From contig CBFIFE010000003.1 in assembly GCA_965661765.1 (NCBI GenBank), positions 1-64,000 on the forward strand: DNA of 64,000 bases, in the 5' to 3' direction. This stretch comes from JBMYZL01 sp965661765. Its GTDB lineage: Bacteria; Bacteroidota; Bacteroidia; Flavobacteriales_D; Sanyastnellaceae. The translations under genes were made by a program, and so were the position numbers. Below are positions 52,008 to 60,627 of this stretch, in pieces. Every line of letters begins with the position of its first letter. Positions within the stretch are counted from its first letter, which is position 1. A model generated the notes under the pieces. The model had not been told where the DNA came from and ran no database searches. It was given only the letters and a program-made list of their open reading frames with translations.

Positions 52008-55000
52008 ATGCAGACGAAAATCTACTTCCTGCTCGCTGCGCTTGTCGGATTCTCAAGCTTCTCGGGCAAATTGGTCGCTCAAACTGCTTGCTTCGGCTAC
52101 GGCTCTGAACCCTCCGCAAACAGCGGATATCAGTTGCTTGTCGAAGAGCACATGAGTTTTGACGGTTCAGAAGAACAATCCGCGCTGGCCGCCCTTGCGG
52201 GCATGACCACGTACCGTGTTTACCTCCAAACACCCGCATCGGATGACTTTGTCTCCGCTGTCATGGCCGATGGAGTGACCGGTCCCGGTGAAGTTCATTT
52301 GAACACCACAGGGTCGTTCTACAAGAACCAGTTTGGTGGCTTGACGCCCAACCAAATCAACCCCCTGTTGTTTTCGTACTTCCCAGCGCTGGAGTACGAC
52401 AGCTACGTCACCATCGGTCTCGACGAAGAGGCGGTTGGATCATCTCAAGGCGACATTTTGTTGCTGGGGGAGGGAGATTGGGGTCCGCAATTCCTCTCTG
52501 GAGGCGACCTTGACATTGACGCCTCCGTCGCCACTGCCGGTGGCGGTTGGTTCATTCTGGGCACGTCGTCGAACGGTTTTGCCGGTGACGACAACAAAGT
52601 TCTGCTGGCCCAGTTGACCACAGCGGGTGAGCTCTCCGGCTCGCTCAATGTTCAAATTTTCCCAGCAGATGGCGGGAGCGATGCCGCTTTCACCCACCAG
52701 TTTTCCTTCACCAGTGAGCTTTGTGGTTGCACCGATCCATCGGCAGACAATTACTCACCCGACGTGACGCAAGAGGATGGCTCTTGTGAATACCTTGGTT
52801 GCACCGATGCTTCGGCCTGCAACTTTGACGGCGGAGCCAATGTCGATGATGGAAGTTGCGATTACTGTTGCGCTCAGACATCGAGCACGAACCCTGATTT
52901 CGATGTGGATGTTGAGCTTTTCTCCCATGAAGGCATTCCTGGACTGCGGACTTATCGTGTATATGTCCACACGGCATCGGAAGCAGATGCCTTGTCCGCA
53001 GTTGCGGGCTACGAATCCAGCCCAGCAAACGTCAGCACAACGACTTCCTTCTTCCAGGTTCCCGCCCCATCGGGCGGTGTCACGCCGAACACGCTGAATC
53101 CCGTGTTCTTGCAGTTCATTCCAGAGTTGGAATTCGACTCTTACGTCACCATCGGACTCACGTCTGCTCCGACTGGTGGCCAAGCGGAAGTTTTGATTGC
53201 TGAGACTCCTTCAAGCCCTTGGACGGCCAATTTCGAGGCAGGTGGAGACATCGTGATGAACACACCATCCGGCGGTGCTTGGTTCTTGTCCCCAGGCGCG
53301 CCCAATGCGGTGGCGGGGTCAGACAAGAAGGTCCTGATCGGGCAATTCACGACAGATGGAGATTTGTCGGGTGAGCTGCTCGTTCAGGTCTTCCCAGAGG
53401 GTGTTCAGTCAGAGGAATTGCAGTTTACAGTGACGTTCAGCACGCCACCCTGCGCGTGCACAGATGCAACGGCTTGCAATTTTGATGCCGATGCCTTGTA
53501 CGACGATGGCACCTGCTTGTTCCCAGACGCCTACTACGGGGTGGACTATGTGGACTGTGACGGCGACTGCCTCAACGACAGCGACGGCGACTACGTTTGC
53601 GATGAGGATGAAGTTCCAGGTTGTTTGAACCCCAGCGCTTGCAACTATGTGGATCCGTCCGTTGTGACGGATTTGGAAGCATGTGTATTCCCTGAGTTTG
53701 GTTACGACTGCGATGGAAATTGCAACAGCGATGCGGATGGTGATGGGGTTTGTGATGAATTCGAGGTGGTTGACTGCACGGATCCCGCGGCTTGCAACTA
53801 CAATGACGATTCAAACACAGACACCGACAATGCCCTTTGCAATTATCCAGAGGCCGGATACGATTGTTTCGGTGTCTGCATCAATGACACAGATGGAGAT
53901 GGCGTTTGCGACGAGTATGAAGTCGCAGGATGTACAGATGCGATGGCGTGCAACTTCGACCCTGCTGCCACGGATGAAGACGGCTCTTGTGATTATTGCT
54001 GCTACGGAGGTGCCGCGGTCAATGGCTATTCTGTTTCGGTTGAAGAAGTGGGAACTTCTCCAGAGGGAACCACCTACCGGATGTATGTGAACACAGCCGG
54101 CAGCAATGACTTCTTGTCTGCTGTCACGGGCACCTCGGATATCCCCACGTACATCACAAGCACCCAGCCATTTTATCAAGCACCAGGTTACAACTCTCCG
54201 TTCCCGACAGACTTCAACGCTTTTGTCTTGGGCTTGATTCCAGAGCTGAGCTACGACAGTTGGGTCACAATTGGTCTGGAAATGGCAGGTGGCGCTGGAG
54301 AAGGCGGACCTGACTACGTTGCGAGCACGGATTGGGTTCAGCAGTTCAATGCTGGAAATGATATCGTCATGGACAGCGAGTACGGTGATGGTTGGTTTGT
54401 GACCATCAACCAATCCAATGGTTTGGCGGGAGATGACAACAGGGTGCTGGTCGGGCAATTCACCACCAATGGTGTTTTGAATGGCGAATTGTATGTTCAG
54501 GTTTTCCCCAACAGTGTTCAGGCCGACGCGATTGAATTGTCTCTGCCCTTTGGATGGGGAACTGAGGACAACGGTGAGGCGCCTGTTTTCACTCATGTGC
54601 CAGAAGACATTGTGACTGCATGCACAGATGGACTTCCCACCGAGATGGCGACAGCGGAAGCTGCCAACTGTGGAGGTGTTCTGACAATCACCTTCGAGGA
54701 CGAAGCAACCGGTGCAGCATGCGGCAGTGGTCCTTCCATTGTCCGGACGTTCACGGCAACCGACGGCTGGGGCAACACTGCATCAGCTGCGCAAAACATC
54801 ACATTGACGGATGACGAGGCGCCCGTGGCCATTGCACAAGAAGATTTGGTGGTCGAATGTGGAACAGACATCACCCCAGGTGCTGGGACGGCAGAAGAAC
54901 CGACAGCCTCCTATGATGATTGCAGTGACGCCTTGACCTACAGCTATGTTGACGCACCTTACGCAGGATCAAACGACATTTCTGGATCTACGATGGACAT

Positions 55001-58000
55001 CCGCGTAGAGATGGGATTGAACGTGCCCGGTCCTTTCGGACAGCCTTTTGTTCTGGAAGCCACAGGCGTGGAAGTCGGTGACGGCCCTGAGTTGACGCTG
55101 AACGACATTGTACAGAATCCGGTGTCCCACCGTGGGGCCATTGTCGTCGACATTGACGGCGCTACCATCAACTTGACCTTTGAAGGCGCTTTGACCCCCA
55201 ACACCGACGACTACCAATATGATTATGGTCGCGTTATTGTCTCGAATGCATCTGCAGACGTCGCAGGCGTCACCATCGCATCGAACAACATCGCTCCTGC
55301 GGCTGCTGTGTCAACGACAATGACTTCGGACGGTTTTGTCATTGAGTGGTCTGGAACCGCTGTCTACACCGAAGGCAGTACAGCCACAGCCATGGTGGAA
55401 AACGAAACCACTTGTTTGGCGAATGAAGGTGTGATTCGTACATGGACTGTTGCTGATGCTTGTGGCAACGAGAGCAATGCCACGCAAATCATCATCTTTG
55501 AAGACACAGAAGGTCCAGTTTTGGATGTCCCAGGAGACATGACCCACAGCTGTGAGGAGATGCCAGATTACGGCATGGCCACGGCAGAAGATTGTGAAGG
55601 AGCTGTTTCCGTAGAGGTGTCTGAAAACACCATCCCTGGTGCATGTCCCTCGAACTACACGATCGAACGCACATTTACTGCAGTTGACAATTGCGGAAAT
55701 GCATCCTCTGCCACGCAAATCATCGAAGTTGTTGATGAGACTGCACCGGTTTTCTCATCTGTGCCAGCAGACGCGAGCTATGATGTCGGGGCAGATGTCC
55801 CAGAGATTCTTGCAGAGGCAACGGACAACTGCGGAGATGCTGAAGTGACATTCTTCGACGAATCGGATGCATCCGCGGGAACATCGACCACCGTGTCGCG
55901 CACATTCGTCGCGACGGATGCTTGCGGCAATTCAGCAACGGCTGTTCAGACCATCACCATCAATGAGGTGTTGGGTTGTACAGACGAGATTGCTTGCAAC
56001 TACAACGGAGAAGCGACTTTCGAAGATGGATCTTGTGATTACTGTTCATGTGGTGTGGGTGGCCAAGATGGATTCAGCCTTGAACTCGAGCTGTTCGCCG
56101 AAAATGGCATTCCAGGTCAGAACACCTATCGCGTCTACGTGACCACACCTGGTCCAGATGACTTTGTGTCTGCTGTGGCCGGTGATGTCAACAACCCGAC
56201 GTTCCTGCGGACCACAACGGACTACTTCCAGAGTCAGTTCGGCGGTTTGTCTGGTCATGAGATCAATCCTCTGTTCTTCGGCGTGCTTCCATCAGTTCAG
56301 TACGACAGCTGGTTGACCATCGGTGTGAGCCAGGCGCCAGTATCAGCCAATGGCGAAAGCGAGATCACATTTGTCGAGTACGCTGAAGACAATTGGACGG
56401 AGGAGTTTGAGAATGGTGGAGATTTGGAAATCGACAGTTTCTTCGGAGGCTCTTGGTTTGCTCTGATCAGCGCTTCAAATGGCGTTGCTGGTGAAGACAA
56501 CCGTGTGCTTGTGGCGCAATTGACCACTGACGGGGATGTGACAGGACAATTGTATGTCCAGGTGTTCCCGAACGGAGATCAATCACAGGACACCTACCTC
56601 TCATTGAGTTTCGGAGGTTCTGATTGTGGTTGCACAGATGATGCGGCTTGCAACTATTCCGAAGCAGCCATTTATGACGACGGCACCTGCACGTACCCAG
56701 AAGACTTGTTCGGGTCCGAATTTGTGGACTGCGACGGTGTTTGCATGAATGATGCAGACGGGGATGGCATTTGCGATGAGGAAGAGGTCGCAGGTTGCAC
56801 AGACGCTTCTGCTTGCAACTACATGGAAGACGCGACGGATGACGATGGCACTTGCGAATTCCCAGAGGTATGCGCTGGATGCACGGACGCTTCAGCTTGC
56901 AACTTCAACATGAACGCTGCCGAGGAGGATGGCTCTTGCGAATATCCAGAGGCAGGATTCGATTGCGAAGGGAATTGTTTGGACATCAATGGTGATTTGA
57001 TCTGCGACGCTCTCCAGGGCTGTGATGATCCTACGGCCTGCAACTATGAGCCAGGTGTGGAGCAACCGTCAATGGACTTCTGTGACTATTGCAGCTGCCC
57101 GAACATCGAGACATCCAATCCAGACTACACCATTGAAATCGAAGAGTATGCCATCGATGGCGTCATGGGGGCTACGACCTACCGCTTGTATGTGACGACG
57201 GCCAACCCAACGGATGCTTTGAATGCCATTTTGGGTGATGACAACAACCCGATCGTGTTGGGAAGTTCTTCGCAGTTCTTCCAGGATCCTGCGGGCTCTC
57301 ACTTTGCAACCGACCCATCGCTCTTCGGCTTCTTCCCTCAGTTGGAATACGATTCTTACGTCACGATTGGGGACGACACGCCTGCCGCAGTCTTGGATTA
57401 CCCAATGGCTTCAGGTGGAATGGACCCAGCTTGGTTGGGTGAATTCGAGTCAGGAAACAGCATTGTCATCGACGACGAGGTTGGATCTGGTTGGTTTGTA
57501 GAAGCAGGATTGGGTGGCGAATATGGCATTGCCGGTGACGACAACCGCATCCTCTTCGCGCAGCTGACGACTCCAGGCACTTTGTATGGAAGCGTTTACC
57601 TGCAGATTTTCCCAGAAGGGCAAGCGGCGGACAACACGATTTACGTGGCTGCTTCGTTTGGCGATAGCCGCTGTGGTTGCACGGATGCGACTGCTTGCAA
57701 CTACGACGGGGCCATGACAGACGATGGCAGCTGCATCTACAGTGATGATTGTGAGAATACCTGTCTCTACGACACATCTGCGCCGACAATCACCAGCGTA
57801 GAGGATTACACGACTTCCTGTGACGCTGTGGAGACAGACATCCGCGAACCAATGGCTTCAGACGATTGCGATGATGATTTGACCTTCACATTCACCGATG
57901 TCATTCAGCAAGGTGCCTGCGACAACGCCTACACGATCACACGTACGTGGGCTGCAACGGACAATGCCGGTTACATCGGTTACGGTGTCCAATCGATCAC

Positions 58001-59780
58001 CGTGGTGGATGAGACGGCGCCGACCTTCACTGTCCCAGCCGATGCGTCACTGGCGTGTGGGTCAGATCTCAACGACTTGTCTATCACAGGCGACGTCACG
58101 GATGCGATGGACAACTGCGGTGACGTCACGGTTGCCTACGAAGACGCCATGGGCGAAAGCACTTGTTTTGAAGGGGATGTGATCATCCGGACTTGGACTG
58201 CAACGGATGCATGTGGCAATGTGTCGACAGCTGAGCAGACCATTTCTTTGACAGATGAGGTGGCGCCATACTTCACAAGCGTGCCTGCAGACATGAACAT
58301 TTCCTGCGGAGATGAGACACCTGTGGACATGGCCGTTGCTGCTGATGCATGCTCAATGGTTGCGGTGACTGTTGCCGAAACCTCTGGCGAGGCGAATTGC
58401 ACAGGCCAAGCAACCATCATCCGAACGTTTACGGCGACTGATGCCTGCGGCAATGAGGCCGAAGCGACGCAGGTCATCACCATCATCGATGAGGAGGGGC
58501 CATCCTTCACTGCGCCATCAGACACATCTGTCTCTTGTGGTGAGGATGCCAGCCCATCTATGACTGGTGAACCGTCAGACGTGATGGACAATTGCAGTGG
58601 TGCTGTGGATGTTTCGTACGAGGACGCGATGGTCAGTTCTGCTGAAGGTTGCTTCGCAGACGACCAAATCCGCAGGACTTGGACAGCAACGGACGCTTGT
58701 GGCAACACCACAGAAGCCGTTCAGATCATTCAGCTCATTGACGACATCGCACCTGTCTTGGATGCGGTGCCTGAAACGATCAGCTTGACTTGCGGCGCGG
58801 AGCTGCCAACAGAGATGCCGGGCGCATCCGATGGTTGTTCAGCTGTGGAGGTGACCTTCGCTGACGAAGCTGGAGATGTCAACTGCACGGGCATGGCTTC
58901 TGTCATCCGGACGTACACAGCAATGGACGCCTGCGGCAACATGTCCATGGCTGCTACAGAGTTTGTTTACACGGACGACGTCGCTCCAACATTCACTGTC
59001 CCTGCGGACGTGACAGTAGAGTGCTCTACAGATGTTGCTGATCTCGCTGCCGTGGGCAATGTGATGAATGCTGAAGACAACTGTGCTGGGGTCTTGTCCA
59101 TCGAATATGCGGACAGCTACAGCACGAGCGAAGGGTCATGCTTGGCGAACAACGTTCTGACAAGGGAGTGGACGGTGTCTGACGAATGCGGAAATGCTGC
59201 AACGGCGACCCAGACCATCACCCTCGAGGACACCACAGGGCCTGAGGTGACCTTCGAAGCGTCAGTCAACCTGACGTACTACAACGGGGAAATGCTCCCT
59301 GACTTTGAAGGCGTGACGGTTGAGGACGCTTGCAGCGATTGGACACATGAGACCACGGATGTGTACTCCAGTGTCAACGGATTTGGCTACAGCCTTCTCC
59401 GCACGATCACTGTCACAGATGCTTGCGGCAACAGCACAACCATCGAACAGAACATCAATGTGGATCTGTACGGAGGATGTACTTATGAAGAAGCTGCAAA
59501 CTTCGACCCAACGGCGATCCTGGACGACGGCAGCTGTGAATATGCCGGATGTACAGATCCAGCGGCTGCCAATTACGACGCCCTCTTCACCATTGAAGAT
59601 GGTTCCTGTTTGGTCGTCGGTTGCATGGACCCAGATGGATTGGATTACAACGCGGATGCCACGTTCCCAGGGGGATGCGATTATCCAGATCCATGTCCTG
59701 GTGACCTCAACGATGACGGCAACGTCAATGTGGGGGACCTGTTGGAATTCTTCCAACTCTACGGTACCGTTTGCGAATAA
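52008..59780 (+). CDS. Giant secreted modular repeat protein (putative adhesin)
   Basis: The 2590-residue exported protein has a signal peptide ending 'GKLVAQTA' (about residue 25). It contains five copies of a ~190-residue module with 'TYRVYVxT', 'YDSxVTIG' and 'GDDNxVLxxQxTT' landmarks, at about 26-240, 288-480, 664-850, 1346-1540 and 1694-1888. Some 15 Cys repeats of ~24 residues ('GCTDASACNF ... DDGSC') and five 'DGDGVCDE'-like acidic, calcium-binding-type segments lie between them. About 11 hyalin-repeat-like (HYR) domains occur in two blocks (about 859-1319 and 1922-2486), recognisable by 'RTFTATDACGN'. The last 28 residues (2563-2590) are a Cys-flanked EF-hand-like motif, 'CPGDLNDDGNVNVGDLL'. 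It is probably a surface or matrix adhesin. I chose ATG 52008 because it starts the signal peptide. Confidence 0.8.
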   Translation: MQTKIYFLLAALVGFSSFSGKLVAQTACFGYGSEPSANSGYQLLVEEHMSFDGSEEQSALAALAGMTTYRVYLQTPASDDFVSAVMADGVTGPGEVHLNTTGSFYKNQFGGLTPNQINPLLFSYFPALEYDSYVTIGLDEEAVGSSQGDILLLGEGDWGPQFLSGGDLDIDASVATAGGGWFILGTSSNGFAGDDNKVLLAQLTTAGELSGSLNVQIFPADGGSDAAFTHQFSFTSELCGCTDPSADNYSPDVTQEDGSCEYLGCTDASACNFDGGANVDDGSCDYCCAQTSSTNPDFDVDVELFSHEGIPGLRTYRVYVHTASEADALSAVAGYESSPANVSTTTSFFQVPAPSGGVTPNTLNPVFLQFIPELEFDSYVTIGLTSAPTGGQAEVLIAETPSSPWTANFEAGGDIVMNTPSGGAWFLSPGAPNAVAGSDKKVLIGQFTTDGDLSGELLVQVFPEGVQSEELQFTVTFSTPPCACTDATACNFDADALYDDGTCLFPDAYYGVDYVDCDGDCLNDSDGDYVCDEDEVPGCLNPSACNYVDPSVVTDLEACVFPEFGYDCDGNCNSDADGDGVCDEFEVVDCTDPAACNYNDDSNTDTDNALCNYPEAGYDCFGVCINDTDGDGVCDEYEVAGCTDAMACNFDPAATDEDGSCDYCCYGGAAVNGYSVSVEEVGTSPEGTTYRMYVNTAGSNDFLSAVTGTSDIPTYITSTQPFYQAPGYNSPFPTDFNAFVLGLIPELSYDSWVTIGLEMAGGAGEGGPDYVASTDWVQQFNAGNDIVMDSEYGDGWFVTINQSNGLAGDDNRVLVGQFTTNGVLNGELYVQVFPNSVQADAIELSLPFGWGTEDNGEAPVFTHVPEDIVTACTDGLPTEMATAEAANCGGVLTITFEDEATGAACGSGPSIVRTFTATDGWGNTASAAQNITLTDDEAPVAIAQEDLVVECGTDITPGAGTAEEPTASYDDCSDALTYSYVDAPYAGSNDISGSTMDIRVEMGLNVPGPFGQPFVLEATGVEVGDGPELTLNDIVQNPVSHRGAIVVDIDGATINLTFEGALTPNTDDYQYDYGRVIVSNASADVAGVTIASNNIAPAAAVSTTMTSDGFVIEWSGTAVYTEGSTATAMVENETTCLANEGVIRTWTVADACGNESNATQIIIFEDTEGPVLDVPGDMTHSCEEMPDYGMATAEDCEGAVSVEVSENTIPGACPSNYTIERTFTAVDNCGNASSATQIIEVVDETAPVFSSVPADASYDVGADVPEILAEATDNCGDAEVTFFDESDASAGTSTTVSRTFVATDACGNSATAVQTITINEVLGCTDEIACNYNGEATFEDGSCDYCSCGVGGQDGFSLELELFAENGIPGQNTYRVYVTTPGPDDFVSAVAGDVNNPTFLRTTTDYFQSQFGGLSGHEINPLFFGVLPSVQYDSWLTIGVSQAPVSANGESEITFVEYAEDNWTEEFENGGDLEIDSFFGGSWFALISASNGVAGEDNRVLVAQLTTDGDVTGQLYVQVFPNGDQSQDTYLSLSFGGSDCGCTDDAACNYSEAAIYDDGTCTYPEDLFGSEFVDCDGVCMNDADGDGICDEEEVAGCTDASACNYMEDATDDDGTCEFPEVCAGCTDASACNFNMNAAEEDGSCEYPEAGFDCEGNCLDINGDLICDALQGCDDPTACNYEPGVEQPSMDFCDYCSCPNIETSNPDYTIEIEEYAIDGVMGATTYRLYVTTANPTDALNAILGDDNNPIVLGSSSQFFQDPAGSHFATDPSLFGFFPQLEYDSYVTIGDDTPAAVLDYPMASGGMDPAWLGEFESGNSIVIDDEVGSGWFVEAGLGGEYGIAGDDNRILFAQLTTPGTLYGSVYLQIFPEGQAADNTIYVAASFGDSRCGCTDATACNYDGAMTDDGSCIYSDDCENTCLYDTSAPTITSVEDYTTSCDAVETDIREPMASDDCDDDLTFTFTDVIQQGACDNAYTITRTWAATDNAGYIGYGVQSITVVDETAPTFTVPADASLACGSDLNDLSITGDVTDAMDNCGDVTVAYEDAMGESTCFEGDVIIRTWTATDACGNVSTAEQTISLTDEVAPYFTSVPADMNISCGDETPVDMAVAADACSMVAVTVAETSGEANCTGQATIIRTFTATDACGNEAEATQVITIIDEEGPSFTAPSDTSVSCGEDASPSMTGEPSDVMDNCSGAVDVSYEDAMVSSAEGCFADDQIRRTWTATDACGNTTEAVQIIQLIDDIAPVLDAVPETISLTCGAELPTEMPGASDGCSAVEVTFADEAGDVNCTGMASVIRTYTAMDACGNMSMAATEFVYTDDVAPTFTVPADVTVECSTDVADLAAVGNVMNAEDNCAGVLSIEYADSYSTSEGSCLANNVLTREWTVSDECGNAATATQTITLEDTTGPEVTFEASVNLTYYNGEMLPDFEGVTVEDACSDWTHETTDVYSSVNGFGYSLLRTITVTDACGNSTTIEQNINVDLYGGCTYEEAANFDPTAILDDGSCEYAGCTDPAAANYDALFTIEDGSCLVVGCMDPDGLDYNADATFPGGCDYPDPCPGDLNDDGNVNVGDLLEFFQLYGTVCE
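59692..59777 (+). other. Dockerin-like C-terminal motif of the giant protein
   Basis: This is a coding subregion. A single EF-hand-like loop of the form D-x-N-x-D-G-x-V-x-x-x-D is framed by Cys at residue 2563 and Cys at 2589. It aligns without gaps to the C-terminus of the 606-residue protein (40440-40526). Both end one or two residues after the final Cys. Confidence 0.65.
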
Positions 59781-59845
59781 CCGAAGCATCCGCTTCGTAC
59801 AACATGCGATAGAATTCGAGTCTGGCAAGACCGATTCCTAGGGAG

Positions 59846-59874
59846 GGGGCTGCACTACGGTGTGGCCCCTTCTT
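59846..59874 (+). terminator. Rho-independent terminator after the giant gene
   Basis: A 10-base-pair stem pairs 59846-59855 with 59860-59869, with two G-U pairs and the stable loop C(TACG)G, and is followed by TTCTT. It lies 66 bases after the stop at 59780. It should end the long transcript before the DUF493 gene. Confidence 0.75.
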
Positions 59875-59912
59875 GTATGTGAGAAAATGGTGAGAAAGGG
59901 GAGGGGAAGTGC

Positions 59913-59920
59913 TAAATTTG
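59913..59920 (+). promoter_or_regulatory. -7-like promoter box before the DUF493 gene
   Basis: TAAATTTG matches TAnnTTTG exactly and ends 6 bases before the ATG at 59927. Confidence 0.4.
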
Positions 59921-59926
59921 GCCTTC

Positions 59927-60217
59927 ATGACCACCGACTCAAATGCTTTTGAAGCGCGACTGGAAAAACTCCGCGACCAGCTCAACCACTTTCATCAATG
60001 GCCTTCTGTGTTCACCTTCAAATTCATTCTGCCGACCTGTACGGAGAGGGAAACTGAACTGAGAACCATTTTCCAACAGGCGGAAGACATTCGGGTGCGT
60101 CCGAGCAAGAATGGAAACTACCAATCTTTCACCATCGCCGAAAAATTGAACGGACCCGATGAGGTGTTTGATCGGTACACACGGGCCGGGAACATCAAGG
60201 ACATCTTGTCGATGTGA
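59927..60217 (+). CDS. DUF493 family protein
   Basis: The 96-residue cytoplasmic protein resembles DUF493 (YbeD-like, ACT-like fold): 'WPSVFTFKFILPT' is the first strand region, and 'VRPSKNGNYQSFTIAEKLNGPDEVFDRYTR' features match the conserved second half. YbeD-like proteins have no settled function. The ATG at 59927 is favoured by the promoter box. It shares one base with the next gene. Confidence 0.78.
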   Translation: MTTDSNAFEARLEKLRDQLNHFHQWPSVFTFKFILPTCTERETELRTIFQQAEDIRVRPSKNGNYQSFTIAEKLNGPDEVFDRYTRAGNIKDILSM

Positions 60218-60621
60218 TGACAGAAACGCTCGAATTGTTTCGCAATGTTTTGCTCGTGGCGCTCTTGCTTGGGTTGGCCTGGGTGCTTTTTCGGCGGATG
60301 GCATTTGCCATGCGGAAACACGAGACACCCCCTGGCATTGTTGAATTGTCTGGGGCCGGGGTGGTCCAACAGGGTGAGGTGTTGCAGATTTCTGCAGACA
60401 TCGCTGGGGCCGGGGTAGATGGCCTGAAGGTAACCGTCGAAGCCCCTGGCATCGAGAGGCCGATCACCATCCACGACGGGCCCATGAATGGGGGACACGC
60501 AAATTGGCGTTGGCCAGTGCCTGAAGAATGGACAGGGCGCAACATTGAAGTCAAAATCGAAGCGCCCCGGTCTCAGGTGGTTCGGCGTGTGCTTTTGCAA
60601 AATACGCCGTCGTCCCTTTGA
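60217..60621 (+). CDS. Small single-pass membrane protein of unknown function
   Basis: The 134-residue protein has one N-terminal membrane helix (about 8-27) followed by basic residues and a soluble beta-rich domain (about 40-134) with no motif I recognise. The start ATG overlaps the DUF493 stop by one base, so translation is probably coupled. The gene ends 6 bases from the convergent argS. Confidence 0.6.
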   Translation: MTETLELFRNVLLVALLLGLAWVLFRRMAFAMRKHETPPGIVELSGAGVVQQGEVLQISADIAGAGVDGLKVTVEAPGIERPITIHDGPMNGGHANWRWPVPEEWTGRNIEVKIEAPRSQVVRRVLLQNTPSSL

Positions 60622-60627
60622 TTCCGA

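Noticed and set aside
53450..59690. Regularly spaced Cys repeats considered as a DNA-level tandem repeat or CRISPR-like array
   Set aside because: Similarity is at the protein level with diverged codons and irregular spacing, inside one long reading frame.
59782..59797. Hairpin CGAAGC-ATCC-GCTTCG just after the giant gene
   Set aside because: Six base pairs and no following T-run; the stronger stem at 59846-59869 is the better terminator.
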